64,000 bases of DNA from positions 28,417,768 to 28,481,767 of the forward strand of contig NC_133237.1 of assembly GCF_040436345.1 (NCBI RefSeq), in the 5' to 3' direction. The translations under genes and the position numbers were made by a program. This document shows, in pieces, positions 29,326 to 41,205 of this stretch. The first letter of the stretch is position 1. Each line of letters begins with the position of its first letter. This DNA is from Pagrus major. Its lineage: Eukaryota; Chordata; Actinopteri; Spariformes; Sparidae. Under the pieces are notes generated by a model. It saw only the letters and a list, made by a program, of their open reading frames with translations, was not told the DNA's origin and made no database searches.

Positions 29326-30269
29326 GCCACAGCTGTCTCCTCACCTTCTTCTTATTCACTCATTTTCAGGACAAACAGGACGGGATCGAGGATTAATCGT
29401 AGTCCTGCTCATAATTCTTCCTAATGCTGTCAGACACACCTCATCTCTCACATCACAGTTATACTTTAGCATGAGCGCCCCCTGGTGGCTCTGTGCGCCT
29501 GGTGCAACTACATAGCATGCTCATAGCAAGAAGCTGCTGTCTGAGAGGGATACAACAGTAAGTGTCATTAATAAAATCATGTTTCTAGCTTCTAGTGTGA
29601 ATAAATGACTCAGTGTGCTGGTAATTCAGTCAGGCAGTGTAGAAATCATTCTGTCTCCCTCAGTTTCATGAAATAAAGATGATTTTAATGTAACTGTGAG
29701 ACATGAGGATCCTCCAGCACAATGTGCAGTCATAGCTTCCTAACACAAACCCTCCCACACCTCCGTCCTTCTCTGACTGAGTCCGTTCTCCTCCTGGTGT
29801 TGACATGTTACCACAAACACTCAGTCAGTGTTGAGACGACCACGTCTGCTCCGTGTCCTCAGGACAAACACTGACGGCCTTCAGGCGTTCGCCTGCCACA
29901 TGACGGTCATTCAGTGAGAAGCTGCTCTCAGAACAACAGGCTTCGTTGTGTTTTTCACCTGTCAGCAGTTTTTCTAAATGCTGTGCATGTGTTGTCTCAT
30001 TGGAGAAGATGTTTCCTTCATTTGCTTCTGTTTTGTCTGTTTGCATGTGTTTTCTTCGGCTGCAGTGTGTTGAGCTCTCAGGCCCAGCGTGGACCACATA
30101 CGTAGTAACAAACCTACATTTCTCTTGATAATAATTGGTGTTATAAAGGTAACACTGGTGAATAAGAAAATAATGAATACGGACAACCTGCTAGATCCTC
30201 AGGACAAAACATATCTTACAGAAAAATGATATGAACCATAAACTGTAAGAAAGACCTCACAACAAACCC

Positions 30270-30680
30270 GTGGACTCAAAGGCAGAAACCCATGGACAGT
30301 GAGGATGGAAACATATTTTACAAAGATGGACTGAAGTTCATTAAGTCTCAGAGTGTTATTCTAAACAAAGAGGGTCTTTCTTTGCATCACATCATGTGTA
30401 GACTAAAGGTTTCTGAGGGGTCAGTGCGGGGAACTCAAAACACTTCCAGAAACTGGATCAGTTGTATCCAAAGCACGATCAGGCAGAGCCAAAGTGAGCA
30501 CACCATCAGAAGATCAGCACGTCACACTGAGCTCAGACACGACTGAACAAACAACACAAGACTCCTGTCAGCAGCCGTCCTGTCAGAAGACGGCTGTCTC
30601 GTAGAGTCTCAGAGGACGAGCAGCAGTTTCTAAATCACTTCTCAGAAGGAAACGAGGACAAACACTTGAGGTGGGCTCAG
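30270..30680 (+). mobile_element. Tc1-like transposon relic (transposase fragment)
   Basis: The plus strand reads GSVRGTQNTSRNWISCIQS, followed out of frame by sequence resembling the DNA-binding-domain end and start of the catalytic domain of teleost Tc1-like transposases. It is interrupted and truncated, and no terminal repeats were identified. Confidence 0.55.
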
Positions 30681-30759
30681 AAATCCCCTCCAAAGGAAGG
30701 AGCCCTGGAGGCTTCCTGATCAGATGCCTGAAACACCTCAGGTGGCTCCTTTTGATTTA

Positions 30760-31450
30760 AAGAGCAGCAGCCTTGCTAACCCTAACCCTTAGGGACACGC
30801 TCATAAGCCTTCTCCAAGCCTTCCAGCACCCAGCAGGCTGAGCAGTTTGATACCTCGTTGTTGAAGCACCAGCCCAGTCAGCCACTCCGAAGGCTCTGTC
30901 CCCAACCTCTATGCAACATGTCAGCCAGGACAGCCCAACAATGTCCAGAGCCTTCAGCATCTCACAGCAAATGCATCAACAGGACTACCTCAGAGATCTC
31001 TGCCAGGGGTATGTCCCAGGCTTTTCTGCCTCCTCCACAGAGGATATGTTGGTCATGTTGAGAAGCTTTATCCACCACTCAGCAGTATCTCCAGTCCAGG
31101 TCAGTACAGTGCTTCAGGGCCTGCCACACCCATTCTGGCCTCCTGGTACCCGTCCGATCCACAGGAACAGGAACATGGCTAACACGGGGACTAACCGGGT
31201 ACTGAGTTGACACCTCTTCCCCCCTCTTCACACCCAAGTGTCCAAAACATACAGTGTTCTGGGACCAAGTGCTTCAACATGGTGTGTGTTATATATATTC
31301 TTGGCACAGCAGCCCAATATAAAAACATCACTCTCGTTCAGATCAGGTTGGCTGTTCCTCCCAATCCAGGTTTCCCCATAAATGTGTTCAAGTCTCCCAA
31401 TAGAACGATCGAGTCTGTAGAAATAATCCTTTTGAGGATGAAGGCCCAGC
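30760..31450 (-). mobile_element. Degenerate non-LTR retrotransposon (LINE) fragment
   Basis: On the minus strand, 31430-31330 encodes SIVLLGDLNTFMG, matching the LLGDFN motif of the LINE apurinic endonuclease. Further downstream, about 30960-30780 has KALDIVGLSWLT and KAYERVPKG-like pieces of the reverse transcriptase. The order EN then RT is correct for a minus-strand LINE, but stops and gaps break it. Confidence 0.55.
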
Positions 31451-32369
31451 TCATGTCCAGCTCAGCTCAGCTTTAAAATGCAGTCTGACACTCACTCGTA
31501 CTTTGGCATGATCTTTCTTGTGAAAGTGTCTCGACACCAACTCCCCCCAAAGCTTTCCACCACAGATGGGGCTGCAGGAAATACCGACAAAAAGTTGCAT
31601 CTTGAGTCGGGATGAGTGAGGCGCACCAGCAAAAACTAAATTATCTATATCTGGACCCGTATCGGCACTCAGAATCGGCGAGACTTAAACAGAAACAGGC
31701 AGGACTAACCAGCAGGTATTCATTTTTTAAGCCTGACATTGATACAGGTTGTTCACAAGGAGCTGTTTATTACTTATTAAAACTATTTACAGAACAGATC
31801 AGGACCGACGGACACTCTGACAGCAACCGCCGACTGTCTCACCCAACAGAGAGCTGTCTCCCGTTACCACCAACATGTATCCCTGTGCCGGGTTTAAAAC
31901 GTCCACAGCCTCAGAAGCTTGAAACAAAGTTAGCTTCCTCATTATAGCGAGAAAACTGTGAATAACAATGGTACGGTTGACAGAAACTAACAGCAGCCGC
32001 AGAAAATCATCACCGCTGCCAAAATGTGTGTCTTGGGTTCGTCTGAGCAGTTTAACAAGTCACAAACATCTACTCCAGACTGACGACGACTCTGAGGGGC
32101 CACACAGGCGTGGGGCCCCTTCTTCATCCTGATGTTACGATGGTCAGCACTCAGCAGTCGACGACTGTCAGCCAGTTCTCCGTCTAACCCTGAGGTGCCT
32201 CTGTTAGTCTGGCTGTTTTCCATGTACAGGTCATCAAACACCACATATGAATAGTGACATGCAGGGAAACAGGAACATATAAAATACTATGTACCCTGTA
32301 AAACAACCTTCATATGTAAACTAACAGATCTAAAACATGTTGTAAATCAAACGTACGTTGTTTGATGCA

Positions 32370-32545
32370 CTTCTGCTCAGCACCTGATTCGCTGCTGGCA
32401 GCTTCACTCTGGTTTCTGAGCTGTGATTGGTCGGCTCTCTGTGCCTTTTTGCTCTCAAACTGACTTGGTAGCAGATGACATGGACTCAAGGGGAGGAACC
32501 ACACTGACTTTATAATATATAAAGATGAAATGACAAACTATTCAA
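32370..32545 (+). promoter_or_regulatory. GIMAP-1 promoter with TATA-like box
   Basis: A TATA-like stretch (TATAATATATAAAG, about 32511-32524) lies about 80 bp before the start codon. Upstream are an inverted CCAAT box (GATTGG, 32425-32430) and a GGGGAGGAACC block, the latter also present in variant form before the second GIMAP gene. Confidence 0.5.
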
Positions 32546-32600
32546 CAACAAGACATCAACAGCAACAAGACATCAGACCAGCAGCTTTCAGCAGACAAAC

Positions 32601-33562
32601 ATGGACAGCAAACATCTTCCTGGTGAGTGATTGTTTTCTTATTATTATGTCTCGTCTCATTAACGTTAATGACATACTGAAGACACTTACACTCAGTCGT
32701 CACATTAAAGTCTCCACTTTTAAATATTTCACTCACCTCAGCCTGCTGCAGCTCTTCAGTTTCATTTTGTGTAATTTCCACAGACACAGAATCTTATTTT
32801 ATTATTTCTTATTTGAATGTAATAGGTTTATATCTGGGTCACGTCGTATGTGATTCACTTTAAACAGATGTAACTCTGATGACTTCACACATTTAACAGC
32901 TGTGTTACATTTTGCAATAAAAATACATAGAAATACATTTTTTACTGTGATTTAAATTTTTAGACAATGAAAAAATGTCTTATTTGCAGTTGGTGCAGCT
33001 CCACAAACTGCCACTTTTCATCATTCATCAACTGAACTCAGTGATTTTTAAATCCTCAATAAATTTGTTTTGTTCAACAAACTTAAATCCAGTCAGACAC
33101 AAACACCTGTGAGCTCTGGTGCTGCTGCAGTTCATACTCGTGTGTTCTGCCTTTTAAACTCAATAAATCAAAATAGTATAAAATCATTTCATAAAGTGAC
33201 AACATGAATATTAAATTGTTGAAGTAGTTCATTAGATGTTTGGACCTTTTTGCTTTAAACACTTTGGTATGTGAGCAACATAGTTCATCATTTTTCTGCT
33301 GAGACCAAAATGTTGCTAAATATTAGTTTATTCATGATGTTTCTGAGAGCGGAGCCGAGCCGAGGATTACTTTGTGCTTTTTGTATTATTGTTATGTTTT
33401 GTTATGTGATTTTAAAGATGTGATTTGTTGAGTGGTGGCAGAGCAGCAAACCAGGTGGAGGCAGTTTAATAAACTTTAATTAAAACTCTTACAATCAAAT
33501 AGAAAGTTTAATAATGAGGAGAAGCAGCTTGTGTAACTTCACTTCCCATTATTATTATTATA

Positions 33563-33602
<40 letters not shown>

Positions 33603-35580
33603 ATATAATGTTTAATATCAGGTGCATTATTATCTTCCATGTCGTAGTTCTTACTTCTACTTTAGTCCACTTTAAGTTTACCTCGTCTTACTTCTATTGT
33701 TTTTATATAAGGCACTGGTTTTAGCAGTAACTCCTTCAATACTTTATATTTAGTATATTTTACTAATATTTAATACTCTACTGTCTTTATTCTCATAAAA
33801 ACTGGACCCAGTATGTGACCCTGACCCGGGGAACCCACTGGTTTTTGGAGCAATCTCTGGTATAAGAACATCTGTCTTCAGTGTGAATCATTACAATCAG
33901 CATAGTCACGGCAGTCACTGGTATTTATCGAGTGACACTGTCTGCCAACTGTGCTCATCTAAAGGAAACATCATTTCTTTCAACAGGAGTCTATTTAAAG
34001 GATCCATCTGTAAAAACATTAAATATCTTTGAGCCGACACAAGTTGGCTGAAAAATCTACTTTTCTTGAAAATAGGACCTCTAACCTCTTCTGAACCGGC
34101 TGCTTCACCAATCAGTACAAACGCAGCTCAGCAAATAGGTCCACACCTCAATTAAAGTCTATAGTCATGAAGTTCAGATTCTCCTGATTCTATTCATGCA
34201 AACCTTTTCAAGATAAAACCACATGAGCAAGGAACAATCAGCTAACAAACAAGCTAACAATCAACTAACAAACAAGCTAACAATCAACTAACAAACAAGC
34301 TAACAATCAACTAACAAACAAGCTAACAAACAAGCTAACAATCAACTAACAAACAAGCTAACAATCAACTAACAAACAAGCTAACAAACAACTAACAAAC
34401 AAAGTGTTTCAGCAGATCATCAAACTCCAATAAAAACTCCACTAGATCGATTTCATAAACGAACATATTTAGCCCAGAACACAGAATTCACAGCAGACGC
34501 CATTATATCTCTACACCATTTGATTGACAGCTGATTTGAGCAGATAGGAGCTTATATGTCCGCCCTAGAGCCTACAACAGCCAATGAGTGATCGTGTGGA
34601 CCGGTGACACACTCGACGTTTGACATCATTTTACTGAGTTTCAAGGTTAAAACATTATGTTTTGGAAATAACTTGCCCAGCACTGCACGTGATGTTGTAG
34701 TTTCCAGTTGAAAAAGGTTTTCACTGGTTGAAGGCGGAGTCTGTTTTTAATAATAAGCATGTCTGTTTATTTTAATATTTCAGAGGAGGACGAGCTGAGG
34801 ATCGTGCTCCTGGGAAAGACCGGAGTTGGGAAGAGTTCGGCAGGAAACGTCATCCTGGGGTGCGACAGGTTTCACACTGATGTGTCTCCTTCATCTGTGA
34901 CAACGAAGTGCCAGAAGGAAACCAGAGACTTTAATGGACAAACTCTTGCAATCGTCGATACTCCAGGTCTGTTTCACACAGACAAAAGTGTCAAAGAGGT
35001 GATGACAGAGATCGTAGATTGCATCACATGGATCTCTCCCGGGCCTCACGTGTTCCTGCTGGTGCTGAGGCTCGGTACCTTCTCAAGACAAGATAAAAAA
35101 TCTCTGGAAACCTTCCAGAAAGTCTTTAAAGATGCAAAACGTTACACGATTGTCTTGTTCACCCACGGAGATCAGTGTGAGCAAGGATGTGACGCTTTTA
35201 TTAAAAGCAAAAAAGATTTGAAAAAGTTCATCGAGGAGTCCTGTGAGACGCACCACGTCTTTAATGAGGAAGTCGAGGATGAGTCTCAGGTTAACGGCCT
35301 GCTGCAGAAGATCAACCACATGGTCCAGAATAATGGAAGACGCTGCTACAGCAACGACCTGTTCAGACAGGCTGTGACTGCCTTTAAAGAGGTCATGCAA
35401 CGCCCTGAGGTGAAGTCAGCACGTCATCCCACACAGGCAGCAACAGAGTACCTGGAGGGCTGGATCAGTAAAGGTCTAGTTACTGTGGTAGAACAAGCTC
35501 CAGGTCTGAGATATTTCCTTAAAAAAGTGGAAGAGGCGGCTTATAAATGCATGCCACCTGAAGCTTTCCAATCACAGTAA
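32601..35580 (+). CDS. GIMAP-family (AIG1-type) GTPase, two coding exons
   Basis: A GTP-binding protein of the GIMAP/IAN family, associated in vertebrates with lymphocyte survival and membrane-linked scaffolds. Exon 1 is 32601-32622 (MDSKHLP plus one base, donor G|GTGAGT). Exon 2 is 34784-35580 after acceptor TTTCAG. The junction is in phase and gives 272 residues. P-loop GKTGVGKS is at 18-25, the switch region with SSVTTKC at about 45-50, DTPG at 66-69, the conserved-box GPHVFLLVLRLGTFS after it, and the G4-equivalent THGD at about 134-137. No transmembrane segment or lipid motif is at the C-terminus, so it is probably cytosolic. An alternative start in the intron side of exon 2 (34759) would give a 273-residue form but runs through the acceptor, so I prefer the spliced model. 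Confidence 0.9.
33548..33605. repeat. ATT trinucleotide repeat
   Basis: An ATT/TTA microsatellite in the intron of the first GIMAP gene. Confidence 0.9.
34236..34404. repeat. Minisatellite of about 23 bp (AACAAACAAGCTAACAATCA type)
   Basis: About seven or eight imperfect copies in the intron of the first GIMAP gene. Copies are joined directly, without unique spacers. Confidence 0.9.
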
Positions 35581-35773
35581 TCAATCATCCAAGCAGAACT
35601 ATCAAACATGCGACAGAGAAAATCACAGCGGTAAAAGGCTGTGAATGAAATATCATTTTCTTCTTTTTCACAGAAAGTATCTTTAACAACACAGAGACTC
35701 CTCATCATCTCCACAGCTGAGGTTCACCAATTCTCCACCTTTGTTTGTTCACACAGAACCGAGCAGCTCCGGT

Positions 35774-35911
35774 GTCAAGACAACCAGTGTGTCAATTCAC
35801 ACAGCAAGCCGGCGCTGTGGATCCAAAAGAGGCGTGAGGTGCGCAACACGGTGACGACGGCGCGTCATCATCGTGGCGTGCTGTGTGAATTGACACACTG
35901 GTTGTCTTGAC
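35774..35911. repeat. Inverted repeat with 32-bp perfect arms
   Basis: The arms 35774-35805 and 35880-35911 are exact reverse complements, with a 74-bp GC-rich loop. The arms begin GTCAAGACAACCAGTGTG. It lies about 190 bp 3' of the first GIMAP stop codon. Confidence 0.9.
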
Positions 35912-36539
35912 GCCGATTTTCTCGATCCTACGCACCAAACATCCTGGAAAGTGACAAAGTTACGTTTTTCGCTCTAAATGACATCATCACATAATCACCA
36001 TCAGTAAACAGGAAGCTGTCTGACTCTGTCACTCGAGGTTTCCTGGAGGAAAGTTCACTGAAGTCTCGGTTGTTGCCTTGTAAAGCCAGGCCGACATCAC
36101 TGTCGTGTTCTCAGTCTGCTGCTGTTTCCTGTTTATCCAACATCTGGAGCAGAGTACGTCAAAGACTCCAGCTGTGTTTTAATGTGCCCTCATGAGTTAT
36201 AGCACATTTTAATAAACTGTAATAAAGGCGACAATTCTACAGAAAATCTGAATGTGTCTGTTTGTGTTGTTGGTTTGTTTGTTTATGTTTCAGTCATTTT
36301 TGTGATTTCTGATTTTGTTCGTGTTTCAATAAAATATCTAAAAAAACAAAACAACACAATGAATGAAATGATCTTCACTCAGCAGGTTAAACTGCAGAGC
36401 TTCAGGGTTGGATTGTATTTCTATTTGTGTGGTCCTGAATTATTCAGTCATTGACGATGATGCAGGTCCATGTGTGAATGAGGCTGACTGACACTCTGCA
36501 GCTCAACACTTCTCAACAACTGTGGAAATGTGCTTCAAG

Positions 36540-36680
36540 TATTTCTGCTCAGCCTCCTGATGTGTTTTCTGCAGCTACGTCTTCATGTCTGATCTGTGAC
36601 TGGTCAGATTTTGGTTAGAAACAGATGATGAGTATTTCAGGGGAGGGAACTAGAAGCTCTAATATAAACACTGTTGTGTC
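36540..36680 (+). promoter_or_regulatory. GIMAP-2 promoter with TATA-like box
   Basis: TAATATAAA at 36660-36668 lies about 75 bp before the start codon. Upstream TTTCTGCTCAGC, CTGTGACTGGTCAG and GGGGAGGGAACT correspond in order to blocks before the first GIMAP gene. Confidence 0.5.
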
Positions 36681-36739
36681 AGAAGAAGACGTCCACAGTG
36701 ACGGGACGTCACAGATCTGCTGCCTTTTACAAGAAGAAG

Positions 36740-38890
36740 ATGACCAGTGAAGAGTCCCGACTGTATCGTAAGTTTATTTCTCGATACATTTTCTCGACCA
36801 TATGATGCCGGATGTTTGTCAGCAAGTATTAAACATCTATTTCTGTCCATTAACAGTTTATTATACGACACTGATTATTTTCTTCATATTCTTGTGTAAA
36901 TTTGCTCTAACTAAATGATTAAGCTATGATTGATTGATTGATTGATTGATTGATTATTAGTATTTGATAATGTACTTAACAGTGTTTGCAAACTTCCCAT
37001 TTTTGTGTTGATGATCAACTTTGTGTTCTGACACCGGACTTCAGTGTTTGTGTGATTTTTAGTCAAGAAACGTAGAAAAAAATACTGAAACATAAAAACC
37101 TTGTTAAGACGAGTCAGTGTGTTTTACACAAAGCTCTAGAAAGGAGATAATTCTGTAAAGTTACTTCAGACTTTAATAACAGATATATAACAGATGTTTA
37201 TATACCAGAGCCATTAAGACATTTAGGAGACGAACAGTAACAGCTGAGACTCTGGTGTCATGTGTTCACTGTCCTTGGTCTTTGTTCAGACTCTTCAGAC
37301 TGTTTTCTAAGATGACGGAAATAAAAAGTATGAGGTCGATTTTTCTGCCTGGACGTTAGTCTTTGGATTCTTGCTGTTTTAAAGGTGGAACACAGACAAT
37401 GTCAAAGGAACTGTGCGTCCAAGATTAAAGCAACATTTCTGGTTGAGTTTTTAAAAGAAGAAAATTCAGACTCATTCAATCTTTTATTTGTTGTTCTCTT
37501 GCAGAGAGAATCGGGACTCTAGTTGCTTGGTAACAAAGAAAGGTACATTTGTGTGTCGTCTGCATAATTATGATAGCTGATCTAATTATTTTGTGTAATC
37601 TGGCCTAATGGAAACTTGTTAAAGCCCCGGTGAACTCCACACTTCATGTTGGTGAACTCAGATATTTATTATGTATTTATTGGTTTGTCTAACAGGGACG
37701 ATACATGTGTGCATTGTTAAATCTAAATAAAATGCCACCGACACAAAGTACACAGGACTTCCAGCTGTGGCTAATACCTCATTACATCTTTAGACAAAAC
37801 AGCTCCTCTCTTGAAGATAGGACTTCAAGAGACCAAACAACAGTTTAACAAACCAATCAACCAACTAACCAATCAGCCAAACAAACAGCTTAAAAAAACA
37901 ACAAACCAAACAAACAACAGTTTAACAAACAAACAAACAAACAAACCAAGGTACTCACAGTCTGCAAAAACAGCCCTGTTGTCACATTAAGTTCATTGTG
38001 ATGCCGACACGTTTGTACAGAACTGGGACGGAGTTTCTTCCACCACACTGACGTCTGTGTGATATTCTCCAACAGAGCGTTCAGAGCTGAGGATCTTACT
38101 CGTGGGGAAGGTTGGAGCTGGGAAGACTTCGGTCATGAACACCTTCCTGAGGAGCTCTGAGGAAAATGAGAGACCTGCTTTTGAACATCTGAAGAACTAC
38201 GTAAAGATCAGAGGACGACCTGTGGTCCTTGTCGACACTCCTGGTCTGTGCAGCGCAGAACAAACAGATGAGAAGGTGATGGAGCAGATCAAGCATCGTG
38301 TCTCCCTCGCTGCTCCTGGACCTCATGTGTTCCTGTTTGTGCTCTCCTGTCTGGACAGATTCACAGAAGAAGAACAGGACGTGGTGAAGATCATCAAGGA
38401 GACGTTTGGAGAAAACACTCCACGTCACAGTGTGGTTCTGTTCACGTGTGGAGATCAACTGAAGAAAAAGGGAAAACCTATAGAAGAGTTCATTAAAGAC
38501 AGCAGAGCTCTCAAAGGCTTTGTCGATGAATGTAATGGAGGATACCACGTGTTTGACAACAAAGACCAGGATCCATCTCAAGTCACCGAGCTGCTGCAGA
38601 AGATCAGCGTCATGGTTCAGAAAAATGGAGGAGAGTGCTACGCTGCTGAAATCATTGATGAGGCTGAGAAAGAAGGAAACCCGTCCGGGCTCAGGAAGAG
38701 GATCGCTCTGTGCGTGAATGGCTCGGCTCTGGCCGGAGCAGCTCTCGGAGGAGTCGTGTCGCACTTTGTTGGGAGCTCAGTGGGAGTTCCAGCAGGAGTT
38801 GCAGCAGGCGGTGCAGTCGGAGGTGTTCTGGGAGGAGCAGGCATCGTTACAGCTGAACACATCCGAGCTAAAACATGCCTGATACAGTGA
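36740..38890 (+). CDS. GIMAP-family GTPase with glycine-zipper tail and CaaX motif, two coding exons
   Basis: Exon 1 is 36740-36767 (MTSEESRLY plus one base, donor C|GTAAGT). Exon 2 is 38076-38890 after acceptor AACAG. The phases fit and give 280 residues. P-loop GKVGAGKT is at 20-27, DTPG at 63-66, GPHVFLFVLS at 91-100, and TCGD at about 133-136. The segment between P-loop and DTPG is five residues shorter than in the neighbour and lacks its SSVTTKC switch block. The last 60 residues contain a Gly/Ala-rich hydrophobic stretch (GGAVGGVLGGAG type) and the chain ends CLIQ, a CaaX box. I infer a membrane-attached protein. It is a tandem paralogue of the gene at 32601. Confidence 0.9.
37855..37950. 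repeat. AAAC/CAAA-rich simple repeat
   Basis: Imperfect ACAAACA repeats in the intron of the second GIMAP gene. A clean ATTG tetranucleotide run lies separately at about 36928-36956. Confidence 0.8.
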
Positions 38891-39025
38891 ACTGTCATTA
38901 TTCTTTAGGGTTTCAGATCTCAGAGGTTCTTCAACAAACACAAAGGGATGTGTTGTCATGGTCCTGTCACTTCGGCTTCAGTGTGTGTGTTTCATGTGTT
39001 TTCTGTTTTCTGTGTTTTGCGTCGT

Positions 39026-39806
39026 CCTTCTCAGTGTTTCCTCTTCTGGTCTCCTGTCATCCTTCTCAGTGTTTCCTCTCCTGGTCTCCTGTCGTCCTTC
39101 ATAGTGTTTCCTCTCCTGGTCTCCTGTCATCCTTCCCAGTGTTTCCTCTTCTGTCGTCCTTCTCAGTGTTTCCTCTTCTGTCGTCCTTCTCAGTGTTTCC
39201 TCTCCTGGTCTCCTGTCGTCCTTCTCAGTGTTTCCTCTTCTGTCGTCCTTCTCAGTGTTTCCTCTCCTGTCGTCCTTCATAGTGTTTCCTCTCCTGGTCT
39301 CCTGTCATCCTTCCCAGTGTTTCCTCTTCTGTCGTCCTTCTCAGTGTTTCCTCTTCTGTCGTCCTTCTCAGTGTTTCCTCTCCTGGTCTCCTGTCGTCCT
39401 TCTCAGTGTTTCCTCTTCTGTCGTCCTTCTCAGTGTTTCCTCTCCTGTCGTCCTTCTCAGTGTTTCCTCTCCTGGTCTCCTGTCGTCCTTCTCAGTGTTT
39501 CCTCTCCTGGTCTCCTGTCGTCCTTCTCAGTGTTTCCTCTCCTGTCATCCTTCTCAGTGTTTCCTCTCCTGTCGTCCTTCTCAGTGTTTCCTCTCCTGGT
39601 CTCCTGTCGTCCTTCTTAGTGTTTCCTCTCCTGTCGTCCTTCTCAGTGTTTCCTCTCCTGGTCTCCTGTCGTCCTTCTCAGTGTTTCCTCTCCTGGTCTC
39701 CTGTCGTCCTTCTCAGTGTTTCCTCTCCTGTCGTCCTTCTCAGTGTTTCCTCTCCTGGTCTCCTGTCGTCCTTCTCAGTGTTTCCTCTCCTGGTCTCCTG
39801 TCGTCC
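39026..39806. repeat. Minisatellite of 27-bp and 35-bp units
   Basis: Units start TTCTCAGTGTTTCCTCTCCT, and longer units add GGTCTCCT before TGTCGTCC. About 25 copies lie directly 3' of the second GIMAP gene. The open frames through it are by-products of a repeat without stops. Confidence 0.95.
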
Positions 39807-41020
39807 TCACAGCATGAATTTTCCTCCACACCTGCTCTGCATCTCCCTCATTAGCCTTTTCCAGTGTTTTCCAGCTTCCTGTCAGCCTCCTGCCCTCATT
39901 AGTTTAGTTTGTATTTAATCCTGTGTTGTGTTGTTCCCGTCTGTTCAGTTCTCATCCTCACGTCTCTTCTGTTATCATCTTGTCTGTATCCTCTGTCCTA
40001 TGTTTATCCTCGGTCCTGTGTCTTTATCCTCAGTCCTCATGTTCCCCTTGTATTTATGGTTTGTCTGGCTTCTCTTCATTTGCCATCTTTTTGTTACGAG
40101 TCTTCTTTTGGACTTTGGATCATTTGGACTGGTTATCATCTTTCATTACAGCTCACTTGTTGTGGTGAATCTGTGGTGTCTGCATTTGTACATTTTCCTG
40201 ATCAGAGACCAGGACTGGGCAGCATCAGCTCTTCACTAATTCTCTGAGTTGAGTCACTAAGTTCTTCCTAAATTCATACTACACAGTGTAGTCTGTAGTC
40301 AGTTAGCATGTTAGCACTTCCTGTTCCCTCGTCTCAGAGTCTGTAAGTCTTTTGAATGTGTGTTCAGCCTGAAATAAGGTGTGTGGTTACCACAGGCTGA
40401 ACATATTTACATGTTTTGTTCTACCACATGAGATGCGTCACTTCTAGACGGGGTGCTGCCCATGAAAAGACATCACACCGGGCCACGTGAACCCTGTGCA
40501 GCTGCTGTAACCACGTCTCCAGGACCCGATTGACCCATTCAAAGCTTTACACAACTCCACCTTTGCAACTGTCTCGTCTCTTGTAGTCCAATACTGACAG
40601 TATGATGTTTACTGTGCACATGTAACACTGTGCAGACACACATGCAACTGTCTGCATACAGTGGATCCACTATGTGATGCAAGACTGATACAGTCTATAT
40701 GAAATGTGCTAAAGGCATCTGCAGCCGTCTAAACGTCATTTTATTGTAAAATTATTGATATAAATAAATAAATAAACAGCACTGCAGAATATTTACCCAA
40801 ACTACCTGCAGTTCTGTATCACCACCACTACATCTTTTATTTTATTGAGTTGATCAAGTTTATTTATTAAGATTATTTATAGAGTTGGATTCATTTGTAC
40901 CTCCCTGCTGTATTAGTTTGCATATCACTGTTAATAAAGTCTATATCAGTAGATGTCATTAAACTTCAGTCTGCATCAAAGCATCTGAAGGTTTTTACTT
41001 TAGTATTGACTGAAACTTCA
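39807..41020. other. Non-coding spacer
   Basis: No gene or mobile element was recognised on either strand. Confidence 0.5.
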
Positions 41021-41205
41021 ATACAGACTGAGTCACTTCACACAGACTGAGTCACTTCACACAGTACAGACTGAGTCACTTCACACAGACTGAGTCACTT
41101 CACACAGACTGAGTCACTTCACACAGTACAGACTGAGTCACTTCACACAGACTGAGTCACTTCACACAGACTGAGTCACTTCACACAGTACAGACTGAGT
41201 CTGTT
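41020..41205. repeat. Tandem repeat of ACTGAGTCACTTCACACAG type
   Basis: Units of about 19-24 bp, arranged as alternating short and long (with GTACAG) copies. TGAGTCA inside each unit is an AP-1-like site. Confidence 0.85.

Noticed and set aside
30776-30792. CTAACCCTAACCCTTAGGG, telomere-like
   Set aside because: There are only two units, inside a LINE-like stretch; too short for an interstitial telomere.
31612-31947. 111-codon plus-strand frame
   Set aside because: No recognisable motif, and it is next to LINE-like debris; I cannot support it as a gene.
34236-34404. Regular 23-bp repeats that could suggest a CRISPR array
   Set aside because: There are no spacers, and the repeat lies in a GIMAP intron.
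38948-39918. Several plus-strand frames up to 223 codons after the second GIMAP gene
   Set aside because: They are translations of the CT-rich minisatellite in different frames, with no domain and no start context.
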